The notes under the pieces are model-generated. The model was not told where the DNA came from. It did not search any database and worked only from the letters and a program-made list of their open reading frames with translations. A program made the translations under genes and the position numbers. Source: CAWDAQ01 sp963800325 (GTDB lineage Bacteria; Actinomycetota; Actinomycetes; Actinomycetales; Dermatophilaceae). From it: a stretch of DNA of 64,000 nucleotides. Within the stretch, counting starts at the first letter, position 1. Each line of letters opens with the position of its first letter. Location of the stretch: positions 62,001 to 126,000 of the forward strand of contig CAWDAQ010000011.1 in NCBI GenBank assembly GCA_963800325.1, written 5' to 3'. Below, in pieces: positions 24,801-32,974 of the stretch.

Positions 24801-25316
24801 TCAGCCGCCGTCGTCGAGCCCGGAGATGATCTCCTCCAGGAGCTCGGCGAGCTCGGTCCGCTGCGGCGCGCTGAGCCCCGCGAGAACGTCGGACTCGACG
24901 ACGTTGGCCTCGCGGACCGCAGCGGTGAACAGCTCCCACCCCCGGGTGGTCAGGCTCACCAGCACGCGGGTGCGGTTGTCCGGGTCGGGGGAGCGGGTGA
25001 CGAGGTCGCGCTCCTCCATCCGGTCCAGCCGGTGGGTCATCGACGAGGCGGCGACGTTCGTCGCCTCGGCGAGCTGGGTCGGGGTTACCGCCTGGTCCCC
25101 GGCCTTCGCGAGCAGGGTCACGACGTTCCACTCCCCGGGGGAGACGTCGAGGTCGGACAGCTGACGCGCGTACCACTGGTCGAGCTTGCGGGTGAGCCCG
25201 TAGATCGCGGTGATGACCCGCTGGACGGACTCCTCGCCACCTGCGGCGACGTACGCCCGCACGGCCTTGCGGTGCTCGAGCCGGGCGGAGCGGTCGCGGG
25301 GGGTGCGCTCGGCCAT
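24801..25316 (-). CDS. MarR-family transcriptional regulator
   Basis: 171 aa. Winged helix-turn-helix core: LDVSPGEWNVVTLLAKAG, VTPTQLAEATNVAASSMTH, RLDRMEERDLVTRSPDPDNR and RVLVSLTTRGWELF (wing). The N-terminal extension is basic. ATG 25316 has GAGAGG 9 nt upstream; ATG 25325 three codons earlier is also possible. It is divergent from an MFS exporter gene. The shared intergenic region has perfect palindromes, so it very likely represses the exporter and itself until a ligand binds. Confidence 0.88.
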   Translation of the reverse strand: MAERTPRDRSARLEHRKAVRAYVAAGGEESVQRVITAIYGLTRKLDQWYARQLSDLDVSPGEWNVVTLLAKAGDQAVTPTQLAEATNVAASSMTHRLDRMEERDLVTRSPDPDNRTRVLVSLTTRGWELFTAAVREANVVESDVLAGLSAPQRTELAELLEEIISGLDDGG

Positions 25317-25383
25317 GCCGGCCATCCTCTCACCACGCCTGCACCCCGGCGGGGGGACCGACCCCGGTTGCGCGTGCCCATAG

Positions 25384-25427
25384 TTCGAGGTCTAAGATTT
25401 CGGTATCGAAATATTCGAAGTCAAAGA
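25384..25427. promoter_or_regulatory. MarR operator cluster and MFS promoter
   Basis: In this AT-rich island, TTTCGGTATCGAAA (25398-25411) and TCGAAATATTCGA (25406-25418) are overlapping perfect palindromes. A 14-bp direct repeat (TTCGAGGTCTAAGA at 25384, TTCGAAGTCAAAGA at 25414) lies exactly 30 bp apart. TAAGAT (25393-25398) is a good -10 for the MFS gene, with TTGCGC at 25368 as a distant -35. Repressor binding would cover the promoter. Confidence 0.7.
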
Positions 25428-25473
25428 CTCGGATGTCGAATCCTTCAACCGTCAAGCAGTAAGGGGGTGCACC

Positions 25474-26748
25474 GTGCGTTCACGTCTGCTCATCCTTGCC
25501 TCGTCCGTCGCCATGATCGGGTGGGGAACCGTCCTTCCGTACCAGTACGCCTACGCGGCCGGGACGCGCGACTGGGGCGACCTCGTCGCCGCCGGCGCCT
25601 CCAGCCTGTTCTCGGTCGGCGCCCTCGCGGCGGCCCCCGTCGGCGGCCGGCTCGCCGACCGGGTCGACCCCGTCAAGGTCGCCGTGTCGGCGCGCCTGGT
25701 CTCCGCGGCGGCGATGGCCGGACTCGTCTGGGCCTCCACGGGCGGCTGGTTCCTCGCCGGCATGCTCCTCTTCGGCGTCGGCGTGACCGCCGCCAACCCC
25801 GCCCAGGCGGTGCTCGTGCTCCGGTGGGTCGGCAGCGAGGACCGTCGTCGCGTCTTCGCCTGGCAGTTCACCGGCCAGGCGCTCGGGATGGCCGTCGGCG
25901 CGTTCGTCGCCGGCCAGGTCGTCGACCTGGGCCGTACCGACGGCATGGTCCCCGGCTTCCTCCTCGCCGGCGCCGGCTTCGTCGTCTCGGCGGCGCTCGT
26001 CCTCGCCGCGGGCGTGGGCGCGCCCCGGCCGGAGGTGGCCCTCGCGGCGGCCGACCCCCGAGGGGCCGGGGGTGCGACCGGCCGGGTCGCCGGGCGAACC
26101 GCGCTGCGCGCGATCTGGGCGGTCCCGGCGCTGCGGTGGATGGCCCTGGTCACCGCGACCCTCGCGCTGGGCTTCTACGCCCAGTTCGAGAGCGGCCTGC
26201 CGGCCTACGCCCTCACCGTCCTCGGCACCGACGAGTCGACGATCGGGCTCGCCGCCGCCGTCAACTGCGTCGTCATCATCGTCCTGCAGATGCTCGTCGT
26301 CCGCGCCACCGCACACCGCGGCGGCCCGACGCTGCTCATGGTCGTCGGCGGGATCTGGACCCTCTCCTGGCTCGTCCTCGTCGCCGCCTCCCAGGCGGGA
26401 CCCGAGGTGGCCGCGGCCGTCTTCGTCACGACGTTCGGCATCTTCGGGGTCGGTGAGACGATGTACGCCCCGGTCCTCAACCCGCTCACCGCGAGCCTGG
26501 CCCCGCACGGCATGGTGGGCACCACGCTCGGGGTCTTCGCCGCGATCCAGACCGGGTCCTCGGCGCTCGGGCCGCTGTTCGCCGGCGTGCTGCTCGGGGC
26601 CGGGCTGAGCGGGACCTTCCTCGGTCTCCACGTCGCGGTGAGCCTGCTCGCGGTGTACGCCGCGTGGCGGCTGCGCCGGGCGGCGCGGGTCCCGGCCCGG
26701 ACGGGCCGCAGGGCGCTGCAGCCCGAGGACGCCGCGCTGGCCGCCTGA
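25474..26748 (+). CDS. MFS transporter, probable MarR-controlled drug exporter
   Basis: 424 aa, GTG start after AAGGGGG. Twelve predicted membrane helices. The motif-A loop between TM2 and TM3 reads GGRLADRVDPVKV, and WQFTGQALGMAVGAFVAG is in the TM5 region. Divergent pairing with a MarR repressor and shared operators suggests inducible efflux of a toxic small molecule. Substrate cannot be read from the sequence. A hairpin terminator follows. Confidence 0.88.
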   Translation: MRSRLLILASSVAMIGWGTVLPYQYAYAAGTRDWGDLVAAGASSLFSVGALAAAPVGGRLADRVDPVKVAVSARLVSAAAMAGLVWASTGGWFLAGMLLFGVGVTAANPAQAVLVLRWVGSEDRRRVFAWQFTGQALGMAVGAFVAGQVVDLGRTDGMVPGFLLAGAGFVVSAALVLAAGVGAPRPEVALAAADPRGAGGATGRVAGRTALRAIWAVPALRWMALVTATLALGFYAQFESGLPAYALTVLGTDESTIGLAAAVNCVVIIVLQMLVVRATAHRGGPTLLMVVGGIWTLSWLVLVAASQAGPEVAAAVFVTTFGIFGVGETMYAPVLNPLTASLAPHGMVGTTLGVFAAIQTGSSALGPLFAGVLLGAGLSGTFLGLHVAVSLLAVYAAWRLRRAARVPARTGRRALQPEDAALAA

Positions 26749-26766
26749 GGCCCGCAGGTCGCGGGC

Positions 26767-26799
26767 GCGCGGCCGGCCGGACTGCCCGGCCGGTCGCGC
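26767..26799 (+). terminator. Strong hairpin after MFS gene
   Basis: GCGCGGCCGGCCGG (26767-26780) pairs with CCGGCCGGTCGCGC (26786-26799) through 14 pairs, one of them G-U, with loop ACTGC. No U-run follows, as is usual in GC-rich Actinobacteria. Confidence 0.7.
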
Positions 26800-26822
26800 C
26801 GCCCCCGCGGCGGCGCCTCCTC

Positions 26823-26828
26823 TAGGCT
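26823..26828 (+). promoter_or_regulatory. -10 element (TAGGCT), leaderless lpd
   Basis: TAGGCT ends 7 nt before ATG 26836. Confidence 0.55.
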
Positions 26829-26835
26829 GACCCGC

Positions 26836-28233
26836 ATGTCTGACTTCGATCTTGTCGTCCTGGGTGCCGGTCCCGGTGGGTACGTCGCTGCGATCCGCGC
26901 CTCGCAGCTCGGTCTGAAGACCGCGGTGGTCGAGGAGAAGTACTGGGGCGGGGTGTGCCTCAACGTCGGCTGCATCCCCTCCAAGGCGCTGCTGCGCAAC
27001 GCCGAGCTGGCCCACCTCCTCCAGCACGACAAGGACAAGTTCGGCATCACCGGCGACGCGTCGATGGAGTACGGGCCGACGCACAAGCGCAGCCGCCAGG
27101 TCTCCGCGGGCATCGTCAAGGGTGTCCACTACCTGATGAAGAAGAACAAGATCACCGAGGTCGACGGCTGGGGGACGCTGACGAGCCCCACGTCGATGGA
27201 CGTGCGCGACAAGGACGGCGAGACCTCGAGCATCACGTTCGACCACCTCATCGTCGCCAGCGGCGCGACGACGAAGCTCGTGCCGGGCACCTCGCTCTCG
27301 GAGCGGGTCGTCACCTACGAGGAGCAGATCCTCAACGACGAGCTGCCCGGCTCGATCGTCATCGCCGGCTCGGGCGCGATCGGCGTCGAGTTCGCCTACG
27401 TCATGAAGAACTTCGGCGTCGACGTGACGATCGTCGAGTTCCTCGACCGGATGGTGCCCGCCGAGGACAAGGACGTGTCCAAGGAGCTCCTCAAGCACTA
27501 CAAGAAGCTCGGGGTCACCGTCATGCTCTCGACGAAGGTCGACGGCATCGACGACTCCGGTGAGAAGGTCAAGGTCACCGTCTCCCCGGCCGACGGGGGC
27601 GAGAGCCAGGTGCTCGAGACCGACAAGGTGCTCCAGGCCATCGGGTTCCAGCCCCGGGTCGAGGGCTTCGGCCTCGAGGACATCGGCGTCGAGCTCAACG
27701 ACCGGGGCGCCGTCGCCGCCGACGCCCGCGGCCGCACCAACGTCGAGAACGTCTACGCCATCGGGGACTGCACGGGCAAGATGATGCTCGCCCACGCCGC
27801 CGAGGCGATGGGCGTCGTCGCCGCCGAGACGATCGCCGGGGCCGAGACGATGGAGATCGACTTCGACATGATCCCGCGGGCGACGTACTGCCAGCCGCAG
27901 GTCGCCTCCTTCGGCTACTCCGAGGAGCAGGCCGGGGAGAAGGGGTACGAGGTCACCACCGCCTCCTTCCCGTTCAGCGCGAACGGCAAGGCGATGGGTC
28001 TCGGCGACGCGGTCGGCTTCGTCAAGGTCGTCGCCGACTCCCGGCACAACGAGATCATCGGCGCGCACATGATCGGCCCGGACGTCACCGAGCTGCTGCC
28101 GGTGCTCACCCTCGCGCAGCGCTGGGACCTCACCGCCGACGAGGTGGCGCGCAACATCTTCGCCCACCCGACCCTCACCGAGTCGGTCAAGGAGGCCGTG
28201 GAGGGCATCGCAGGGCACATGATCAACCTCTGA
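26836..28233 (+). CDS. lpd: Dihydrolipoyl dehydrogenase (E3)
   Basis: 465 aa. Reoxidises dihydrolipoamide of the pyruvate, 2-oxoglutarate and related complexes using FAD and NAD+. FAD-binding VVLGAGPGGYVAAIRASQLG; redox disulfide in GGVCLNVGCIPSKALLRN; NAD-binding VIAGSGAIGVEFAYV; FAD-contact TNVENVYAIGDCTG; C-terminal dimer domain with NIFAHPTLTESVKEAV carrying the His-Glu pair. It has a leaderless-type promoter and stands alone, as usual when E3 serves several complexes. Confidence 0.97.
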   Translation: MSDFDLVVLGAGPGGYVAAIRASQLGLKTAVVEEKYWGGVCLNVGCIPSKALLRNAELAHLLQHDKDKFGITGDASMEYGPTHKRSRQVSAGIVKGVHYLMKKNKITEVDGWGTLTSPTSMDVRDKDGETSSITFDHLIVASGATTKLVPGTSLSERVVTYEEQILNDELPGSIVIAGSGAIGVEFAYVMKNFGVDVTIVEFLDRMVPAEDKDVSKELLKHYKKLGVTVMLSTKVDGIDDSGEKVKVTVSPADGGESQVLETDKVLQAIGFQPRVEGFGLEDIGVELNDRGAVAADARGRTNVENVYAIGDCTGKMMLAHAAEAMGVVAAETIAGAETMEIDFDMIPRATYCQPQVASFGYSEEQAGEKGYEVTTASFPFSANGKAMGLGDAVGFVKVVADSRHNEIIGAHMIGPDVTELLPVLTLAQRWDLTADEVARNIFAHPTLTESVKEAVEGIAGHMINL

Positions 28234-28274
28234 GGGCCGCCGCCGCCGATTAGGGAGGCTCCTCGCGCCGCTGC

Positions 28275-28280
28275 TAGTCT
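28275..28280 (+). promoter_or_regulatory. -10 element (TAGTCT) of rpsO
   Basis: TAGTCT lies about 97 nt upstream of rpsO, giving a leader of about 90 nt. No -35 is obvious. Confidence 0.4.
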
Positions 28281-28376
28281 GGACGCTGCCGTTCGATCGG
28301 CCACGGACTCCAGAGAGCCCCGGTGGACATGCCCGGGTGCGCCGTGCAGCGAATCCCAGAAGGAGAGTGTCGTCCC

Positions 28377-28646
28377 ATGCCGTTGGACGCCGACGTCAAG
28401 CAGAAGATCATGGCCGAGTACGCGACCGTCGAGGGCGACACCGGCTCCCCCGAGGTGCAGGTCGCGCTGCTCACCCAGCGGATCACCGACCTCACCGAGC
28501 ACTCGCGCCAGCACAAGCACGACCACCACAGCCGCCGCGGGCTGCTCCTGCTCGTCGGGCGCCGCCGCCGGCTGCTGCGCTACCTCGAGGCCACCGACGT
28601 CGACCGCTACCGGTCGCTCATCAAGCGGCTCGGCCTGCGCCGGTAA
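28377..28646 (+). CDS. rpsO: 30S ribosomal protein S15
   Basis: 89 aa, the exact standard length. A primary 16S-binding protein of the small subunit. Family sequence is clear: MPLDADVKQKIMAEY, GDTGSPEVQVALLTQRI, TEHSRQHKHDHHSRRGLLLL and RRRRLLRYL. ATG 28377 is preceded by AGAAGGAGAG. Followed by a strong hairpin terminator, then pnp, the usual bacterial order. Confidence 0.98.
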   Translation: MPLDADVKQKIMAEYATVEGDTGSPEVQVALLTQRITDLTEHSRQHKHDHHSRRGLLLLVGRRRRLLRYLEATDVDRYRSLIKRLGLRR

Positions 28647-28657
28647 CACGCTTCGAG

Positions 28658-28697
28658 AGGGAGCGGTCCTCACCACTCGGGGGCCGCTCCCTTTCGT
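28658..28697 (+). terminator. Rho-independent-type terminator after rpsO
   Basis: AGGGAGCGG (28658-28666) pairs with CCGCTCCCT (28684-28692) and is followed by TTCGTCT, the nearest thing to a U-run in this window. Confidence 0.8.
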
Positions 28698-28769
28698 CTG
28701 GGGCCGACGGCCCCGGAACCCGCCCCCGGGCGGGCACAACTCCATACCGATGTGACCACCAGAAGCACA

Positions 28770-28796
28770 CCGCGCGCACAACGACGATGCGCGTGG
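28770..28796 (+). promoter_or_regulatory. Hairpin in pnp 5' leader
   Basis: CCGCGCGCA (28770-28778) pairs with TGCGCGTGG (28788-28796) over 9 pairs (one G-U) around loop CAACGACGA, 33 nt before the pnp start. Leader hairpins cut by RNase III mediate PNPase autocontrol in E. coli and occur in Streptomyces; the same role here is inference. Confidence 0.5.
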
Positions 28797-28828
28797 TTCG
28801 TTGAGATCAGACACCAAAGGAGGGCCCA

Positions 28829-31273
28829 ATGGAGGGTCCAGAGATCCATTCCGCCGAGGCCGTCATCGACAACGGCGCCTTCGGCTCCCACACGGTCCGG
28901 TTCGAGACCGGACGGCTGGCCAGGCAGGCCGGCGGCGCCGTCGCCGCCTACCTCGACGAGGACACGATGCTCCTGTCGACGACGACGGCCGGCAAGCACC
29001 CCCGCGAGGGTTTCGACTTCTTCCCCCTGACGGTCGACGTCGAGGAGCGCATGTACGCCGCGGGCAAGATCCCGGGCAGCTTCTTCCGGCGCGAGGGCCG
29101 TCCCTCCACCGACGCGATCCTCACGTGCCGGCTCATCGACCGGCCGCTGCGCCCGACGTTCACCAAGGGCCTGCGCAACGAGGTCCAGGTCGTCATCAGC
29201 GTCCTCTCGCTCAACCCGGACGCCCAGTACGACGTCCTCGCGATCAACGGCGCCTCGGCGTCGACCCAGATCTCGGGGCTGCCGTTCTCCGGTCCCGTCG
29301 GCGGCGTCCGCGTCGCGCTCATCGACGGCCAGTGGGTCGCGTTCCCGAGCTTCTCGGACGCCGAGCGCTCGACGTTCGACATGGTCGTCGCCGGCCGCAA
29401 GGTCACCACCGAGGACGGCGGCGAGGACGTCGCGATCATGATGGTCGAGGCCGAGTCGACCGAGGCCACGTGGGACCTGGTCCACCACCAGGGCAAGCAG
29501 GCCCCGACCGAGGAGGTCGTCGCCGAGGGCCTCGAGGCGAGCAAGCGCTTCATCAAGGCCCTCTGCGAGGCCCAGGAGGAGCTCGCGGCGAAGTCCGCCA
29601 AGGCGGTCGAGCAGTTCCCGGTCTTCCTCGACTACGAGGACGACGCCCTCGGCGCCGTCCGGGACGCGGCGTCCGACGACCTCGCCGGCGCGCTGCAGAT
29701 CGCCGGCAAGCAGGAGCGCGACGACCGGCTCGACGAGATCAAGGCCTCCCTGAAGGAGCGCCTCTCCGGCGACGAGGGCGCCCCGTTCGCCGGGCGCGAG
29801 AAGGAGGTCTCGGCCGCCTTCCGCGCCGTCCAGAAGGAGCTCGTCCGCGAGCGGATCATCCGCGACAAGGTCCGCATCGACGGCCGCGGGCTCGCCGACA
29901 TCCGGGCGCTCTCGGCCGAGGTCGACGTGCTCCCGCGGGCGCACGGCTCGGCCATCTTCGAGCGCGGCGAGACCCAGATCATGGGCGTGACGACGCTGAA
30001 CATGCTCCGCATGGAGCAGCAGCTCGACACCCTGTCGCCGGTGACCCGCAAGCGCTACATGCACAACTACAACTTCCCGCCGTACAGCACCGGGGAGACC
30101 GGCCGGGTCGGCTCGCCCAAGCGGCGCGAGGTCGGCCACGGCGCGCTCGCCGAGCGGGCGCTGGTGCCGGTGCTGCCGACGCGCGAGGAGTTCCCGTACG
30201 CGATCCGGCAGGTCTCGGAGGCGCTCGGCTCGAACGGGTCGACGTCGATGGGCTCGGTGTGCGCCTCGACCCTGTCGATGCTCAACGCCGGCGTGCCGCT
30301 GCGCGCGCCGGTCGCCGGCATCGCGATGGGCCTGGTCTCGGCCGAGGTCGACGGGCGCACCCAGTACGCCGCGCTCACCGACATCCTCGGCGCCGAGGAC
30401 GCCTTCGGCGACATGGACTTCAAGGTCGCCGGCACCAAGGAGTTCGTCACCGCGATCCAGCTCGACACCAAGCTCGACGGGATCCCGGCCTCGGTCCTCG
30501 GCGGGGCGCTGACCCAGGCCAGGGACGCGCGGCTGCACATCCTGGACGTCATGGCCGAGGCCATCGACGCTCCCGACGAGATGAGCCCCTACGCCCCGCG
30601 CGTCATCTCCGTCCGGGTGCCGGTCGACAAGATCGGCGAGGTCATCGGGCCCAAGGGCAAGATGATCAACCAGATCCAGGAGGACACCGGCGCCGACATC
30701 TCCATCGAGGACGACGGCACGGTGTACATCGGCGCGACCGACGGCCCGTCGGCCGAGGCCGCGCGGGCCGCGGTCAACGCGATCGCGAACCCGCAGATGC
30801 CCGAGGTCGGGGAGCGGTTCCTCGGCACCGTCGTGAAGACGACGACCTTCGGTGCGTTCATCTCGCTGCTGCCCGGCAAGGACGGCCTGCTGCACATCTC
30901 CGAGGTGCGCAAGCTCGTCGGCGGCAAGCGGATCGACGCGGTCGAGGACGTCCTCTCGGTCGGGCAGAGGGTCCAGGTCGAGCTCAAGGAGATCGACCCG
31001 CGCGGCAAGCTCAGCCTCGCCGCGGTCCTCGCCCCGAGCGAGGACGGCGACACCGGTGGGGCCGTCGGCGACGCGAGCGGCTCGGACGCCGGTGCGGCCG
31101 GCTCGGAGGCCGGCTCGGACGACGTGGACGACTCCGAGGAGTCCGGGCCGGAGGGCCGCGCCGACGAGCACTCGGGCGACCGTCGCGGTGGACGGGGCCG
31201 GCGCCGCCGCCGGGGCGGCCGGGGCGACGGCGAGCAGTCCGCGCCCGCGGTCTCGGAGGACGTCTCGAGCTGA
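28829..31273 (+). CDS. pnp: Polyribonucleotide nucleotidyltransferase (PNPase)
   Basis: 814 aa, ATG after a strong AAAGGAGGG. A phosphorolytic 3'-5' exoribonuclease and degradosome enzyme. Two RNase PH domains (GRPSTDAILTCRLIDRPLRP in the first; SLGSNGSTSMGSVCASTL-type block in the second) are followed by a KH domain (VDKIGEVIGPKGKMINQI) and an S1 domain (GTVVKTTTFGAFISLLPG, DGLLHISEV). The last 80 residues are an acidic then Arg/Gly-rich tail (GRGRRRRRGGRGD), possibly an added RNA-binding arm. The M16 peptidase gene often found next in Actinobacteria is absent. Confidence 0.97.
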   Translation: MEGPEIHSAEAVIDNGAFGSHTVRFETGRLARQAGGAVAAYLDEDTMLLSTTTAGKHPREGFDFFPLTVDVEERMYAAGKIPGSFFRREGRPSTDAILTCRLIDRPLRPTFTKGLRNEVQVVISVLSLNPDAQYDVLAINGASASTQISGLPFSGPVGGVRVALIDGQWVAFPSFSDAERSTFDMVVAGRKVTTEDGGEDVAIMMVEAESTEATWDLVHHQGKQAPTEEVVAEGLEASKRFIKALCEAQEELAAKSAKAVEQFPVFLDYEDDALGAVRDAASDDLAGALQIAGKQERDDRLDEIKASLKERLSGDEGAPFAGREKEVSAAFRAVQKELVRERIIRDKVRIDGRGLADIRALSAEVDVLPRAHGSAIFERGETQIMGVTTLNMLRMEQQLDTLSPVTRKRYMHNYNFPPYSTGETGRVGSPKRREVGHGALAERALVPVLPTREEFPYAIRQVSEALGSNGSTSMGSVCASTLSMLNAGVPLRAPVAGIAMGLVSAEVDGRTQYAALTDILGAEDAFGDMDFKVAGTKEFVTAIQLDTKLDGIPASVLGGALTQARDARLHILDVMAEAIDAPDEMSPYAPRVISVRVPVDKIGEVIGPKGKMINQIQEDTGADISIEDDGTVYIGATDGPSAEAARAAVNAIANPQMPEVGERFLGTVVKTTTFGAFISLLPGKDGLLHISEVRKLVGGKRIDAVEDVLSVGQRVQVELKEIDPRGKLSLAAVLAPSEDGDTGGAVGDASGSDAGAAGSEAGSDDVDDSEESGPEGRADEHSGDRRGGRGRRRRRGGRGDGEQSAPAVSEDVSS

Positions 31274-31298
31274 CGCCCTCCGCCGGCTGACGACGACG

Positions 31299-31330
31299 CG
31301 GCCCGGGACACCCACGGGTGTCCCGGGCCG
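31299..31330 (+). terminator. Perfect 15-bp hairpin after pnp
   Basis: CGGCCCGGGACACCC (31299-31313) is perfectly complementary to GGGTGTCCCGGGCCG (31316-31330). It stands 25 nt after the pnp stop and also faces the small convergent gene downstream. Confidence 0.8.
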
Positions 31331-31402
31331 CGTCGCGTCGTGTGGTACCCCTCGCGGGGCCGGTCCCGCGTCGGGTGGCGACCCGTGGGTCAGGGGGCTG
31401 GG

Positions 31403-31609
31403 TCAGGCGGCGTGCGAGCCGCTGGGGACCCGGGCGACCCGGTCGGCTTGCGCGGCCGGCGGCACGCCGGCGACGTCGAGGGTGACCTCGCGCTCGGGCA
31501 CGCTCCAGCGCATCTCCATCCGCAGGCGGCCACGGGCGTCGGGCACGGCGACCCAGCGCATCGGCCCCCGCCCGGCGGGTCCCGTCCCGCTCGTCTCGCG
31601 TCCCCTCAT
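31403..31609 (-). CDS. Small basic protein of unknown function
   Basis: 68 aa. The ATG is supported by GGAGGTG 4-5 nt upstream, one of the best ribosome sites in the window. The protein contains GPMRWVAVPDARGRLRMEMRW, then VPEREVTLDVAG. It has no membrane segment or Cys pair. I do not recognise a named family, but the beta-strand-like RWVAVPDARGR-RMEMRW segment looks like a folded unit. It lies between pnp and dapB on the opposite strand, with its own promoter candidate and two direct repeats just upstream. Confidence 0.65.
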   Translation of the reverse strand: MRGRETSGTGPAGRGPMRWVAVPDARGRLRMEMRWSVPEREVTLDVAGVPPAAQADRVARVPSGSHAA

Positions 31610-31621
31610 GAGACACCTCCC

Positions 31622-31650
31622 GTTCACCTTCTGTTCACCTACAGTACCCC
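31622..31650 (-). promoter_or_regulatory. Promoter and GTTCACCT direct repeats of the small gene
   Basis: GTTCACCT occurs at 31622-31629 and 31633-31640, 11 bp apart (one helical turn). Next to it, TACTGT on the minus strand (about 31641-31646) is a fair -10. The repeats lie between the -10 and the ribosome site and could be an operator. Confidence 0.4.
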
Positions 31651-31724
31651 CACCGGACACACGCCGTCGCGGTACGGCGCCCGCAGGCGTGTCCCCGGCC
31701 CCGCGAGGGCGGGCGCCGGGCCAG

Positions 31725-31730
31725 TAGGGT
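31725..31730 (+). promoter_or_regulatory. -10 element (TAGGGT), leaderless dapB
   Basis: TAGGGT ends 7 nt before GTG 31738. Confidence 0.55.
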
Positions 31731-31737
31731 GACGCGC

Positions 31738-32487
31738 GTGAGCGAGACGAGGGTGGCGGTGATCGGGGCGTCCGGACGGATGGGCTCGGAGGTGTGCCGC
31801 GCGGTCGAGGCCGCGGACGGGCTCGAGCTCGTCGGCCGGTTCGACGAGGGGGACGAGCTCGCGGACCTCGGTGGCGCCGACGTCGCGGTCGAGTTCGCCG
31901 TCCCGGGCGTGTCCGAGGCGAACGTCACCCACTGCGTCGAGCAGGGCGTCCACGTCGTCGTCGGGACGACCGGCTGGGACGAGGCCAGGCTCGACCGGCT
32001 GCGCGCGACCCTCGCCGCGCACGAGGGGGTCGGGGTGCTCGTCGCGCCCAACTTCGCCATCGGCGCCGTGCTCATGATGTCCTTCGCCCGGCAGGCAGCC
32101 CGGTTCTACGAGTCCGTCGAGGTCGTCGAGCTGCACCACCCGAACAAGGTCGACGCCCCCTCGGGCACGGCCGCCCGGACCGCGGACCTCGTCGGGGCCG
32201 CCCGCGAGGAGGCGGGCCTCGGACCGGTCCCGGACGCGACGGCCCACGACCCGGACGGCGCCCGCGGTGCCCGCGTGCACGGGGTGCCGGTCCACGCCGT
32301 CCGGCTGCGCGGGCTCGTCGCCCACCAGGAGGTCCTCTTCGGCCAGGAGGGGGAGATGCTCACCCTCCGGCACGACTCCTTCGACCGCGTCTCGTTCATG
32401 CCGGGCGTCGTCACCGCCGTCCGCCAGGTCGCCGGCCGCCCCGGCCTGACCGTCGGCCTCGAGCACTACCTCGGCATCGCCGACTGA
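31738..32487 (+). CDS. dapB: 4-hydroxy-tetrahydrodipicolinate reductase
   Basis: 249 aa. Second dedicated step of lysine/diaminopimelate synthesis, using NAD(P)H. The nucleotide-binding loop is VAVIGASGRMGSEVCRAV. The substrate motif VEVVELHHPNKVDAPSGTA carries the catalytic His and Lys. PNFAIGAVLMMSFARQAA is also typical. GTG 31738 is preferred to GTG 31729 because the latter overlaps the -10 element. dapA for the preceding step lies 7.4 kb away, with azl and paa genes between them. Confidence 0.96.
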   Translation: MSETRVAVIGASGRMGSEVCRAVEAADGLELVGRFDEGDELADLGGADVAVEFAVPGVSEANVTHCVEQGVHVVVGTTGWDEARLDRLRATLAAHEGVGVLVAPNFAIGAVLMMSFARQAARFYESVEVVELHHPNKVDAPSGTAARTADLVGAAREEAGLGPVPDATAHDPDGARGARVHGVPVHAVRLRGLVAHQEVLFGQEGEMLTLRHDSFDRVSFMPGVVTAVRQVAGRPGLTVGLEHYLGIAD

Positions 32488-32542
32488 CCCCGACCCGCGC
32501 CGACGTCCAGCTAGCGCCCCCTCACCGCAACCCCCGCCCCCG

Positions 32543-32644
32543 CACGTTGAGTGAGCAGCTGCTGCTCCCGGATCGGCGGATCGGGGACAGGTGCTGCTCA
32601 CTCAACGTGAGAGGGGCGGGGTGGGAGGCCGCTCACTCAACGTG
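32543..32644. repeat. Inverted/direct repeat array between dapB and azlD
   Basis: CACGTTGAGTGAGCAGC (32543-32559) is perfectly complementary to GCTGCTCACTCAACGTG (32593-32609). A third, partial copy GCTCACTCAACGTG follows at 32631-32644, with similar GGGAGGGGCGGG-type flanks. It lies between convergent stops and can form a long hairpin, so it may act as a terminator. The third copy suggests a duplicated or mobile element. Confidence 0.65.
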
Positions 32645-32659
32645 GGAGGGGCGGGCGGG

Positions 32660-32974
32660 TCAGCCCCAGCCGGCGGCGCGCAGGCCCGCGGCGACGAGCG
32701 CGGCGAGCGCGACGACGACGATGAACGGAGCCCGGAGCGCGAGCGCGACGACGGCGACGAGGACGGCGACGAGCCGGGCGTCGACGACGAGCGTGCCGCC
32801 CTCGCCGCCGAAGGTCTGCGTCGCGACGAGTCCCGCGAGCAGCGCGACCGGGAGTGCCGCGGTGACCCGGACCGCCGCCGGGTGCTCGAGCAGGTGGGCC
32901 GGGACGAGGTGCCCGGCGAGCTTGAGCGCGTAGGCGAGGACCGACGCGACGAGCACGACGGTCCACGTGCTCAC
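32660..32974 (-). CDS. azlD: AzlD-family branched-chain amino acid exporter subunit
   Basis: 104 aa, GTG overlapping the azlC stop (GTGA). Three to four short membrane helices (WTVVLVASVLAYALKLAGHL, ALPVALLAGLVATQTF, LVAVLVAVVALALRAPFIVV), the normal size and layout for AzlD. It works with AzlC to export branched-chain amino acids (and 4-azaleucine in Bacillus). Confidence 0.88.
   Translation of the reverse strand: MSTWTVVLVASVLAYALKLAGHLVPAHLLEHPAAVRVTAALPVALLAGLVATQTFGGEGGTLVVDARLVAVLVAVVALALRAPFIVVVALAALVAAGLRAAGWG

Noticed and set aside
28323..28376. Longer S15 start 18 codons upstream
   Set aside because: S15 has a fixed length of 89 residues and ATG 28377 has the ribosome site.
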